Shown: piece by piece, positions 1 through 7,013 of the stretch | Layout: each line of letters begins with the position of its first letter | Position numbering within the stretch: position 1 is the stretch's first letter | NCBI RefSeq assembly: GCF_946480385.1 | Contig: NZ_CAMLJP010000084.1 | Coordinates: forward strand, 1 to 29,746 | From: an uncultured Azospirillum sp. | GTDB lineage: Bacteria > Pseudomonadota > Alphaproteobacteria > Azospirillales > Azospirillaceae | Reading direction: 5' to 3' | DNA: 29,746 nucleotides | Made by a program: the position numbers and the translations under genes | The notes under the pieces: generated by a model | The model's database searches: none | What the model was told of the DNA's origin: nothing | Seen by the model: the letters and a program-made list of their open reading frames with translations, nothing else

Positions 1-1320
1 CAGGTTTTCCCGTTCCCACGAGCTGATGACGCGGTTGTAGGCCTCGTACTCCGCCTCCTTCACGCAGGCGACGGCGTCGATGAAGCGTTCGCCGAGGATT
101 TCCTTCAGCGGCTTGCAGGCGTTGAACTTGGTCAGCGCCTCCGACTGGTGGCGCGGCAGGGTGAAGGCGAGGCGGTAGGCGGAGCCCTTGATCGGGTCGT
201 TCGGCTCCAGCCCCTGGATCATGCCGATATAGCCGCAGGCCAGCGACGCGGCGATGGCGAGATAGGGGTTGGCGTCGGCGCCGGCCACCCGGTTCTCCAC
301 CCGGCGGGCGTCGGGCTGGGAAACGGGAACACGCAGGCCGGTGGTGCGGTTGTCGCGGCCCCAATGCACGTTGATCGGCGCGTCGGAGTTGGGGACCAGC
401 CGGCGGTAGCTGTTGACGTTGGGCGCCAGCAGCGGCATCGCATAGGGCAGGTATTTCTGAAGCCCGGCGATGTGCGACATGAACAGGGCGCTGTCGGTGC
501 CGTCGGGATTGGCGAACAGGTTGCGGCCGCTGTCGGTGTCCACCACGGATTGGTGGATGTGCATGGCGCTGCCGGGTTCGCCCTGCATCGGCTTGGCCAT
601 GAAGGTGGCGTAGATGTTATGGCGCATCGCCGCCTCGCGCGCCGTGCGCTTGAACAGGAAGGCCTGGTCGGCCAGTTCCAGGGCGTCGCCATGGTTGAAG
701 TTGATCTCGATCTGGGCGGCGCCGGCCTCGTGGGTCAGCGTGTCGATGTCGATGTCCTGCTTCTCGCAGAAATCATAGACCGCCTCGAAGATCGGATCGA
801 ATTCGTTGACGGCGTCGATGCCGAAGGCCTGTCGGCCGCTTTCCATCCGGCCGTTGCGACCGACCGGCGGCACCAGCGGATAGTCGGGGTCCTTGTTGAC
901 CTGGACCAGGAAGAATTCCAGCTCCGGCGCCACCAGCGGCTTCCAGCCGCGCTCCTCGTACAACGCCAGCACGCGCTTCAGGACATGGCGGGGCGACACG
1001 TCGACCGGCTTGCCGTCGGCATAGACGCAGTCGGTGATGACCTGGGCCGTCGGCTCGTTGTACCAGGGGACGAAGCGGATCGTGCGTTCGTCCGGGATCA
1101 TGTAGATGTCGGAATTCTCGTCCGAGGTGATGTCCTCGTCGTCGGGAAATTCACCGGTCACGGTCTGGACGAAGATCGCCTCGGGCAGGCGCAGGCCACG
1201 GTCGCGCAGGATGCGGAGGAACTTCTCGGCGGGGACGATCTTTCCCCGCGCGATGCCCGACATGTCGGGCACAAGGCATTCGACTTCGGTAATGCGGTTC
1301 TTCTTGATGAAGTCTTCCAT
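1..1320 (-). CDS. puuA: Glutamine synthetase family protein, gamma-glutamylputrescine synthetase-like (3' end cut by window edge)
   Basis: The minus-strand reading frame is open from the window edge to an ATG at 1320 and gives 440 residues, lacking only the last few. It probably ligates glutamate to putrescine or another polyamine using ATP, the first step of gamma-glutamylated polyamine breakdown in the cytoplasm. It begins MEDFIKKNRITEVECLVPDM and carries glutamine-synthetase catalytic-domain signatures: VAPELEFFLV (metal-binding Glu), QIEINFNHGD, GSAMHIHQSV, LLAPNVNSYRRL, NRTTGLRVP and RVAGADANPYLAIAASL. From memory these resemble the polyamine-specific enzymes of Pseudomonas and E. coli PuuA more than GlnA, and there is no GlnA-type adenylylation-site region. 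An in-frame ATG at 1329 is an alternative start; neither start has a convincing ribosome-binding site. Divergence from a PuuB-like oxidase supports polyamine use. The exact substrate is not proven by sequence. Confidence 0.85.
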   Translation of the reverse strand, partial: MEDFIKKNRITEVECLVPDMSGIARGKIVPAEKFLRILRDRGLRLPEAIFVQTVTGEFPDDEDITSDENSDIYMIPDERTIRFVPWYNEPTAQVITDCVYADGKPVDVSPRHVLKRVLALYEERGWKPLVAPELEFFLVQVNKDPDYPLVPPVGRNGRMESGRQAFGIDAVNEFDPIFEAVYDFCEKQDIDIDTLTHEAGAAQIEINFNHGDALELADQAFLFKRTAREAAMRHNIYATFMAKPMQGEPGSAMHIHQSVVDTDSGRNLFANPDGTDSALFMSHIAGLQKYLPYAMPLLAPNVNSYRRLVPNSDAPINVHWGRDNRTTGLRVPVSQPDARRVENRVAGADANPYLAIAASLACGYIGMIQGLEPNDPIKGSAYRLAFTLPRHQSEALTKFNACKPLKEILGERFIDAVACVKEAEYEAYNRVISSWERENL

Positions 1321-1335
1321 AAAACCCATGGGTAT

Positions 1336-1415
1336 GGCGGACCGCTCCGGGCGATGGGCAGCCCCCTCCGTGCTGTGAACGACAGCGACACTATGACGCC
1401 GTTCCGGCGGACCGC
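1336..1415. promoter_or_regulatory. Divergent control region with a 10-bp direct repeat
   Basis: The 177-bp gap between the two divergent polyamine genes contains GGCGGACCGC twice, at 1336-1345 and 1406-1415, exactly 70 bp apart. Such a pair between divergent catabolic genes could be a regulator binding site. No regulator gene is visible in the window and I could not place a convincing -35/-10 pair, so this is a weak candidate; a G+C-rich 10-mer can recur by chance. Confidence 0.25.
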
Positions 1416-1497
1416 GCCAGAGGGTTCCGCATGACGCTTCGGTGAAAAGGCCGCCTTTCCGTTGACCTCCCCCATCGGCTGGGACTTAACTGCGGCC

Positions 1498-2778
1498 ATG
1501 CCGAAAGCCACATACCTGAACAGCTGGTACGCGGCCTCCGCCGCGCCCCGTGCCGACCATCCCGTCCTGGAGGGGGAGACCGCCTGCGACGTCTGCATCG
1601 TCGGCGGCGGCTATACCGGCCTGACCGCGGCGCTGGAACTGGCGGAGCGCGGCTTCGACGTCGTGCTGCTGGAGGCCGAGCGCTGCGGCTGGGGGGCGTC
1701 GGGCCGCAACGGCGGGCAGATCATCACCGGCTACAACAAGCCGATGGCGGCCATCGAGGGCTGGATGGGCAAGGAGGACGCCCACCGCCTGTGGGAGTTC
1801 GGCGAGGAGGCCAAGGCCCAGCTGGCCGAGCGTGTGGAGCGCCACGCCATCGCCTGCGACCTGACCTGGGGCTTCGCCTATGCCGCGCTGAAGCCGCGCC
1901 ACATGCAGGACGTGGCGGCGCTGGAGCGGGAAATGCGCGACGACTACGGCTATGACCGGGTGCAGCGGCTGGACCGCGCCGGCATCCGCGCCCATGTCGG
2001 CAGCGAGGCCTATATCGGCGGCCTGCTGGACGAGGGCAGCGGCCATCTGCACCCGCTGAACTACGCGCTGGGCCTCGCCCGCGCCGCCGATGCCGCCGGG
2101 GTGCGCATCTTCGAGAACAGCCGCGCCCTCGCCATGGACAGTGGCGCCGCGCCCTGGGTCCGCACCGAGCGCGGCCGGGTGACGGCGAAGCACCTGATCC
2201 TGGCCGGCAATGCCTATTTGGGCGGGCTGGCCCCGGCGCTGGACCGCAAGATCATGCCGGTTGCCACCTACATGATCGCCACCGAGCCGCTGGGGCCTGA
2301 GCGGGCCGCCGCGCTGCTGCCGACGAACATCGCGGTGTCGGACATGAAGTTCTCGCTGGACTATTTCCGCCGCTCCGCCGACCACCGGCTGCTGTTCGGC
2401 GGCGGCGTCAGCTATTCGGGGGTGGACGCGCCGGGTCTGAAGCAGGCGATGCGGCTGAAGATGCTGGCGATCTATCCGGAGCTGAAGGACGCCCGCGTCG
2501 AGTATTTCTGGGGCGGGCGGGTCGCCATCACCATGAACCGCATGCCGCATCTGGGTCGGCTGTCGCCGACGACGCTGTATGCCCACGGCTATTCCGGCCA
2601 CGGCGTGGCGCTGGCCGGCATGGCCGGACGGCTGATGGCGGAGACGGTGAGCGGCACCGCCGGGCGGTTCGACGTGTTCGCCCGCATCCCCCACATGCCG
2701 TTCCCCGGCGGGCGGCGATTCCGCACGCCGGCGCTGGTCCTCGCAATGATGTGGTTCCGTCTGCGCGATCTGCTGTAG
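1498..2778 (+). CDS. puuB: FAD-dependent oxidoreductase, gamma-glutamylputrescine oxidase-like
   Basis: This 426-residue flavoenzyme of the glycine oxidase/D-amino-acid oxidase (DAO) fold probably oxidises gamma-glutamylputrescine to the aldehyde, releasing ammonia and peroxide or reduced acceptor. After MPKATYLNSWYAASA comes the dinucleotide-binding motif VCIVGGGYTGLTAALELAER (about residues 34-53), then LLEAERCGWGASGRNGGQ, the region that holds the FAD in this family. The C-terminal part has the second FAD contact, YAHGYSGHGVALAGMAGRL. Length equals E. coli PuuB (about 426 residues). ATG 1498 is preferred to an upstream in-frame TTG at 1462 because the N-terminus then matches the family. 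It is transcribed divergently from the ligase that would supply its substrate. A different N-substituted amino acid as substrate remains possible. Confidence 0.82.
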   Translation: MPKATYLNSWYAASAAPRADHPVLEGETACDVCIVGGGYTGLTAALELAERGFDVVLLEAERCGWGASGRNGGQIITGYNKPMAAIEGWMGKEDAHRLWEFGEEAKAQLAERVERHAIACDLTWGFAYAALKPRHMQDVAALEREMRDDYGYDRVQRLDRAGIRAHVGSEAYIGGLLDEGSGHLHPLNYALGLARAADAAGVRIFENSRALAMDSGAAPWVRTERGRVTAKHLILAGNAYLGGLAPALDRKIMPVATYMIATEPLGPERAAALLPTNIAVSDMKFSLDYFRRSADHRLLFGGGVSYSGVDAPGLKQAMRLKMLAIYPELKDARVEYFWGGRVAITMNRMPHLGRLSPTTLYAHGYSGHGVALAGMAGRLMAETVSGTAGRFDVFARIPHMPFPGGRRFRTPALVLAMMWFRLRDLL

Positions 2779-2833
2779 GCTGCACAAGCAATCGACAGCC
2801 CCCTCCTCCGGCCTTTGAGTCCCCTCCCCGCCC

Positions 2834-3898
2834 ATGACCGATACCTCCAGCAGCGACGAGACCACCCCCTCCTCGGAAGCCGTCCCGGAGACGGACGCCA
2901 ACCCGGACGCCGCTTCCGACTCCGGCGTCGCCGAAAAGGCCGCGCAGGAGAATGTTCTGGTCCAGCCGATGCGAGACACGCATTTCGATTTCCAGCACAA
3001 GGTCTTCAGCCTGCCCGGCGCCTTCTTCTGCCAGGAGCCGAACAGCAAGGAACCGGTTCTGAACATCCTGCTGGGTGACCTGAAGGCGGCGCTGGCCTTC
3101 CCCACCCTGATGGAGTCCTTCCAGATCGAGGACGGCACCCACGACGCCCGCCTGCTGGAGATCATCGAACAGGGGCTGGCCTTCGTGAAGCAGATCCGGC
3201 CGGGCGAGGAAATTCCGGGCGAACTGCTGGACGGCCGCGCCTCGTGGTCGGTGGAGGACAGGCACCGCATCACCGCCAAAGGGCGGCTGACCATGCAGAT
3301 CGTCTCCTCCTTCACCGGCAACGAGATCATCGTTTCCGACCAGTCGCAACTGGAACAGCTGCTGGATGATCCGCAGACACACGAGAAGATGAAGGCGGCC
3401 TTCGCCAAGATCGCCGAGCGGCTGAAGCTGACCACCAACGCCGAACAGTATCTGACCGACCGAATCGACGATCTGGCGCAGGAACTGTCCTACATCGAGG
3501 CGCTGCGCGACCGCTTCAGGCACATCCGCCGCATCGATCAGGCGATGGCGAAGCTGGCCACCATCTATCGCACCGACCGGACCTTCTGCAGCGAACTGAA
3601 CCGCATGCAGGGGCTGATCCGCAAGCCGCTGCGCGAATACGACATGATCTTCGATCAGGCCGACGCCCAGACCGGCGACATCGTCGGCGCGCTGCGCAAC
3701 TTCCACCCCACCGTCCAGTTCATCCGCAAGATCCGTGACGATCTGCGCGCCAAGCTGCTGGAATGGGAGGAGTTGCTGCAGGGCTGGGACGAGATCACGA
3801 TGGAACGCTCGCCCAAGGTGGAGGCGTTGCAGAAGCAGACCTACCGGTTCCTGGCAAGCCGCTACATCGAGACGACGGTGTGGAAGCGGGGCGGATAA
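2834..3898 (+). CDS. Conserved-looking protein of unknown function
   Basis: I do not recognise this 354-residue protein. The first 40 residues are Ser/Thr/Asp/Glu/Pro-rich, low in complexity and probably disordered. A folded, largely helical region follows (about 45-354), with a charged helix-rich middle (LTTNAEQYLTDRIDDLAQEL, about 199-218) and a basic C-terminus ending ETTVWKRGG. There is no signal peptide or membrane segment, so it is probably cytosolic. The start is ATG 2834, 55 bp after the oxidase stop, with only a poor ribosome-binding site. Base composition matches the flanks, so there is no sign of recent transfer. The gap to the oxidase is short enough for co-transcription, but nothing links it to polyamine metabolism. 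It converges on the helicase gene downstream. Confidence 0.75.
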   Translation: MTDTSSSDETTPSSEAVPETDANPDAASDSGVAEKAAQENVLVQPMRDTHFDFQHKVFSLPGAFFCQEPNSKEPVLNILLGDLKAALAFPTLMESFQIEDGTHDARLLEIIEQGLAFVKQIRPGEEIPGELLDGRASWSVEDRHRITAKGRLTMQIVSSFTGNEIIVSDQSQLEQLLDDPQTHEKMKAAFAKIAERLKLTTNAEQYLTDRIDDLAQELSYIEALRDRFRHIRRIDQAMAKLATIYRTDRTFCSELNRMQGLIRKPLREYDMIFDQADAQTGDIVGALRNFHPTVQFIRKIRDDLRAKLLEWEELLQGWDEITMERSPKVEALQKQTYRFLASRYIETTVWKRGG

Positions 3899-3904
3899 AC
3901 GAAA

Positions 3905-3930
3905 GGGGCGCCGCCAACCGGCGACGCCCC
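3905..3930 (-). terminator. Intrinsic terminator of the DEAD-box helicase gene
   Basis: An 11-bp stem with one mismatch and an AACC loop lies between two convergent genes. On the minus strand it is followed by TTTCGTTT, an interrupted U-tract, so it fits best as the helicase terminator. On the plus strand no T-run follows. Confidence 0.55.
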
Positions 3931-3953
3931 CTCCATCACTTCAAACGCAAGAC

Positions 3954-5321
3954 TTACCAGCTCTTCGCACGGGCCGCCGGCTTGCCGTTGCCGTGGGCTT
4001 CACGACGGGCATGGCCATGGTCCGGACGGGCGTCGCCGCGGTGGTTGTCATTGCGGGCATAGTCCGGACGCGGACCGCGCGGGGCGTGCGGCCCCTTGGA
4101 CTCGCCGTTGCGGTGCCACGGCTTGCCGCCGCCACCCGGACGGCCGCTGCGCCCGGCCGGACGGCCGGCACCACCGGTGGTGAAGGGGCGCGTCGGCTCC
4201 AGGCCGGGCACCACATGCACCTCGAGCGTCGCCTTCGTGTAGCGCTCGATGCGGACCAGGGTCTCGCGGTCGGCGCGGGCGGCGAAGGAGATCGCGACGC
4301 CCGAGGCGCCGGCGCGGCCGGTGCGGCCGATGCGGTGGACATAGTCCTCCGCCGAGCGCGGCAGGTCGAAGTTGATGACGTGGGTGATGTCGCGCACGTC
4401 GATGCCGCGGGCGGCGACGTCGGTGGCGACCAGCAGGCGGACCTGACCGGTGCGCAGACGCTGGAGCGTGCGGTTGCGCTTGGTCTGGTCCATGTCGCCG
4501 TGCAGGGCGGCGGCGGCATGGCCGGCGGCGCTCAGCTCCTCGGCCAGCGTGTCGGCATCACGCTTGGTGGCGGCGAAGATGATCGCCTTGCCGACCTCTT
4601 CCTGGGCGGCGAAATGCTGCAGCAGGCGGCGCTTGTGGTCCAGATCGTCGGCATGGTGCAGACGCTGTTCCACGTTGATGGCGGTCGCCTGGCTTTCGAC
4701 GGCCACGCGCTCCGGGTTGCGCAGCAGGTTGCCGGCCAGATGCGCCATGCGGCGGTCCAGCGTGGCGGTGAACAGCAGGGTCTGGCGCGTCGGCGGGCAG
4801 CACTTGGCGATGGTCTCGACATCGTCGAGGAAGCCCATGTCCAGCATGCGGTCGGCCTCGTCGAGGATCAGCACCTCGACCTCGTCCAGCGCGATGCGGC
4901 GGCGGGCGACATGGTCCAGCAGGCGGCCCGGCGTGCAGACGAGCACGTCAACCGGACGCGACAGCAGGCGCAGCTGCTCGCGGTAGGGCATGCCGCCGAC
5001 CACGTCCACGATGTTCAGCTTCATGAACTTCGCGTATTTGCGGGCGGCGTCGGTGACCTGCTTGGCCAGCTCGCGGGTCGGGGCCAGAACCAGCACGCGC
5101 GGGGTGGCGGCGCCGTTCAGCGGCAGCTCGGCGGTGCGGGTCAGCGCCGGCAGCATGAAGGCGGCGGTCTTGCCGGTGCCGGTTTCGGCGGTGGCGAGGA
5201 TGTCGCGGCCCTGGAGCGCCGGCGGAATGGCGGCGAGCTGGACCGGGGTCGGGGTGGTGTATTCGAACGCCTCGAGGGCCTTCAGGACGAGCGGGTGCAG
5301 GCCGAGTTCGGAAAACGTCAA
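3954..5321 (-). CDS. DEAD-box ATP-dependent RNA helicase, RhlE type
   Basis: The 455-residue protein unwinds RNA duplexes using ATP; relatives act in ribosome assembly, RNA decay and cold adaptation. Motifs in order: Q-motif region (TPTPVQ, 22-27), Walker A ATAETGTGKT (43-52), PTREL (81-85), TPGR (130-133), DEAD (154-157), TAT at 185-187 where SAT is usual, then ATDVAARGID and HRIGRTGRAG in the second RecA domain. From about residue 365 the tail is Gly/Arg/His/Pro-rich and basic, typical of a non-specific RNA-binding extension. The start codon is TTG at 5321: an in-frame stop lies just upstream, and MTFSELGL aligns with the RhlE start as I remember it. AGAAGG lies about 10 bases upstream of it. 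The long structured leader suggests post-transcriptional control. Confidence 0.93.
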   Translation of the reverse strand: MTFSELGLHPLVLKALEAFEYTTPTPVQLAAIPPALQGRDILATAETGTGKTAAFMLPALTRTAELPLNGAATPRVLVLAPTRELAKQVTDAARKYAKFMKLNIVDVVGGMPYREQLRLLSRPVDVLVCTPGRLLDHVARRRIALDEVEVLILDEADRMLDMGFLDDVETIAKCCPPTRQTLLFTATLDRRMAHLAGNLLRNPERVAVESQATAINVEQRLHHADDLDHKRRLLQHFAAQEEVGKAIIFAATKRDADTLAEELSAAGHAAAALHGDMDQTKRNRTLQRLRTGQVRLLVATDVAARGIDVRDITHVINFDLPRSAEDYVHRIGRTGRAGASGVAISFAARADRETLVRIERYTKATLEVHVVPGLEPTRPFTTGGAGRPAGRSGRPGGGGKPWHRNGESKGPHAPRGPRPDYARNDNHRGDARPDHGHARREAHGNGKPAARAKSW

Positions 5322-5452
5322 GTCGTAACAACCTTCTCAAAGCAACACGGCACGGCCCCGCGCGCCCCGATGGCGGGCGTGGGACATACCGGCGGACTCG
5401 CCGGGAGGAGGTCGATAGAGGGAGAGGCGTCTATCCGATGCAGCGGCCAGAG

Positions 5453-5473
5453 CGTCCCTAGAACCTTGGGACG
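5453..5473 (-). promoter_or_regulatory. Leader stem-loop 2 of the helicase mRNA
   Basis: CGTCCC and GGGACG pair across a short loop that can extend by two further pairs after a mismatch. It lies inside the predicted 5' leader of the helicase transcript, about 130 bases before the start codon. A role in temperature or autogenous control is conjecture. Confidence 0.35.
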
Positions 5474-5508
5474 TTTGCCCCCTAAGGAGCTGCCGTTGCG
5501 CAATCACA

Positions 5509-5532
5509 GCGCGTCTCGCTCAAGAGACGCGC
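5509..5532 (-). promoter_or_regulatory. Leader stem-loop 1 of the helicase mRNA
   Basis: A perfect 9-bp stem (GCGCGTCTC with GAGACGCGC) encloses a 6-base loop. It would fall close to the 5' end of the transcript started by the promoter at 5557-5585. It lacks a U-tract, so it is more likely a stabilising or regulatory leader hairpin than a terminator. Confidence 0.4.
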
Positions 5533-5556
5533 GAGCCTCCAGCGATCAAGACGCCC

Positions 5557-5585
5557 TACATAGGCTATTGCGCCGCACAAGACAA
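5557..5585 (-). promoter_or_regulatory. Sigma-70-type promoter of the helicase gene
   Basis: On the minus strand TTGTCT (5580-5585) and TATGTA (5557-5562) are separated by exactly 17 bases, a good housekeeping promoter. Transcription would begin near 5550, giving a leader of about 230 bases before the TTG start. The 293-bp gap 5322-5614 otherwise holds only the two leader hairpins. Confidence 0.5.
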
Positions 5586-5614
5586 GGGGGATCGCCGAAC
5601 GAGCCCCGCGTGCG

Positions 5615-6139
5615 TCACTTGACGACCATGCGTTCGATGTAGATGTCGCGGACCAGCCCGGTCCCCGCCTCGCGGTTGACGGCGTCCCGGATGCGCGCCT
5701 TCAGGAAGGTTGCGGAGCCGGGGCCGGTCAGGATTTCGCTGTCGACTTGGCTGACGGTCTGGAACAGGCGGTCGGCGATGCGGTCCTGGTAGCGCAGCAC
5801 GCGCTCGGCCTTCACCTTCGGCGCCAGCACCAGCGAAACCTGCATCTCCACCGCCCGCGACCCGCCCAGCGGCACTTCGATCGCCGGCAGTTGGGCAAGA
5901 TGCGGTTTCGGCCCCATCCGCGCCTCGATCCGGCGCTGTTCGAGGATCCGGTCCACCGCGATGCCGCCGCCATAGGCCAGCCCGGCCAGGGTCAGCAGCG
6001 AGATCAGGACGATGATCAGCAGGCGGGTGGGATGGGCCGTTTCCGGATCGGCGGCATGGCGCGCCGACAGCTCCTCACGCATCGGCTCGGGAGGCGGAGT
6101 CGGGTACGGCGTTCCGTGCAGCGTGCGATGCGTGGCCAT
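5615..6139 (-). CDS. FliL-like membrane-anchored protein
   Basis: This 174-residue protein has a short Pro-rich cytoplasmic N-terminus, one transmembrane segment (about 39-57, LLIIVLISLLTLAGLAYGGG) and a periplasmic domain of about 110 residues. The topology, length and closing pattern (VRDIYIERMVVK, compare DVYFTEFVVQ in FliL as I remember it) suggest the FliL family, which sits beside the flagellar stator and supports torque. No other flagellar gene adjoins it, so it may be a divergent paralogue. ATG 6139 (MATHRTLHG) is chosen because translation further upstream adds only low-complexity sequence; ATG 6151 is an alternative. It lies 88 bp downstream of mtgA on the same strand. Alternative: an unrelated single-pass protein. 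Confidence 0.5.
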   Translation of the reverse strand: MATHRTLHGTPYPTPPPEPMREELSARHAADPETAHPTRLLIIVLISLLTLAGLAYGGGIAVDRILEQRRIEARMGPKPHLAQLPAIEVPLGGSRAVEMQVSLVLAPKVKAERVLRYQDRIADRLFQTVSQVDSEILTGPGSATFLKARIRDAVNREAGTGLVRDIYIERMVVK

Positions 6140-6227
6140 GGTCGGCCTCATCCGGAGCGGCGGGGGCATCAGGAAGTGTAGTGCGGTGGGGGTTAAGATT
6201 CGGTGGAGGGGACGTCGTGCGACCACC

Positions 6228-6902
6228 TCACCGCACGCAGTCCGCCAGCCCGTCCCGCCGCACCACCGCCATCCGCCGCTCGATCACCCCGGCCCGGCGG
6301 GCGACATAGGGGCCGGGGCGAGACGGCGACCAGTTGCGCGGGTTCGGCAGCACCACGGCCAGCAGCGCCGCCTCGCGCCGGGTCAGCGCCGCCGCGGACT
6401 TGTGGAAATGATGCCGCGCCGCGGCCTCGGCGCCATAGACGCCGTCGTCCCACTCCACGATGTTCAGATAGACCTCCAGGATACGGCGCTTGCTCCACAG
6501 GCTTTCGATCAGCAGGGTGAACCACGCCTCCGCCCCCTTGCGGGTCCAGCTGCGGTCGGGCCAGAGAAAGGCGTTCTTGGCGGTCTGCTGGCTGATCGTG
6601 CTGCCGCCGCGCAGGCGCTTGCCCTCTTCGTTGTCCTCGAAGGCGCCCTCGATGGCCGCCCAGTCGAAGCCGCCATGGCCGCAGAAGCCGGTGTCCTCCG
6701 ACGCGATCACCGCCTCTGCCAGGGCCGGCGAGATGCGCTCCAGCGGCTCCCAGTCGTGCGACAGGCCGGAGCCGCCCAGCGCCCGGATCAGCATCAGCGG
6801 CGTGGCCGGCGGCGGCACGATCCGGTAGATCGCCGCCCACAGGATGGTGAAGGCCATCAGCCCCGCCGCCCCGATCAGCGCCCAGCGCAGCAGTTTCCGC
6901 AT
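6228..6902 (-). CDS. mtgA: Monofunctional biosynthetic peptidoglycan transglycosylase
   Basis: A 224-residue, inner-membrane-anchored GT51 glycosyltransferase that polymerises lipid II into glycan strands in the periplasm. The N-terminus [10 protein letters not shown] starts a single membrane anchor (about 7-26). The catalytic domain shows IASEDTGF with the catalytic Glu69, then [24 protein letters not shown] (98-114) and [15 protein letters not shown], all hallmark GT51 motifs. There is no transpeptidase domain, which separates it from bifunctional PBPs, and the length is typical of MtgA. ATG 6902 is preferred over an in-frame start at 6941 because it puts the membrane segment at the N-terminus. 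It is divergent from the Fe-S helicase and lies upstream of the FliL-like gene. Confidence 0.94.
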   Translation of the reverse strand: MRKLLRWALIGAAGLMAFTILWAAIYRIVPPPATPLMLIRALGGSGLSHDWEPLERISPALAEAVIASEDTGFCGHGGFDWAAIEGAFEDNEEGKRLRGGSTISQQTAKNAFLWPDRSWTRKGAEAWFTLLIESLWSKRRILEVYLNIVEWDDGVYGAEAAARHHFHKSAAALTRREAALLAVVLPNPRNWSPSRPGPYVARRAGVIERRMAVVRRDGLADCVR

Positions 6903-7000
6903 AAGGTCCCGTCTCCGCTTGGCTCCCCGGACTTCCCTCAATGGGGGTGAAGCGGCGGGCCGTCAACATCCGGCGCTCGCTTTGCGGCATGCCGCCGCCA

Positions 7001-7006
7001 TATAGT
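7001..7006 (+). promoter_or_regulatory. Possible -10 element giving a leaderless transcript
   Basis: TATAGT ends 7 bases before the ATG at 7014, so transcription could begin at or next to the start codon. No Shine-Dalgarno sequence precedes that ATG. The -35 region is poor, so this is tentative. Confidence 0.3.
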
Positions 7007-7013
7007 GCCGCCG

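Noticed and set aside
1324..1333. Perfect palindrome ACCCATGGGT at the start of the synthetase gene
   Set aside because: A 10-bp palindrome around an NcoI-like CCATGG core is expected by chance; no second copy is present.
148..1434. Long plus-strand open frame opposite the synthetase gene
   Set aside because: Shadow frame in G+C-rich DNA; the minus strand has a clear glutamine-synthetase-family protein. The same applies to long frames opposite smc (17924-19675), citramalate synthase (14122-15903) and the 9604-12258 region.
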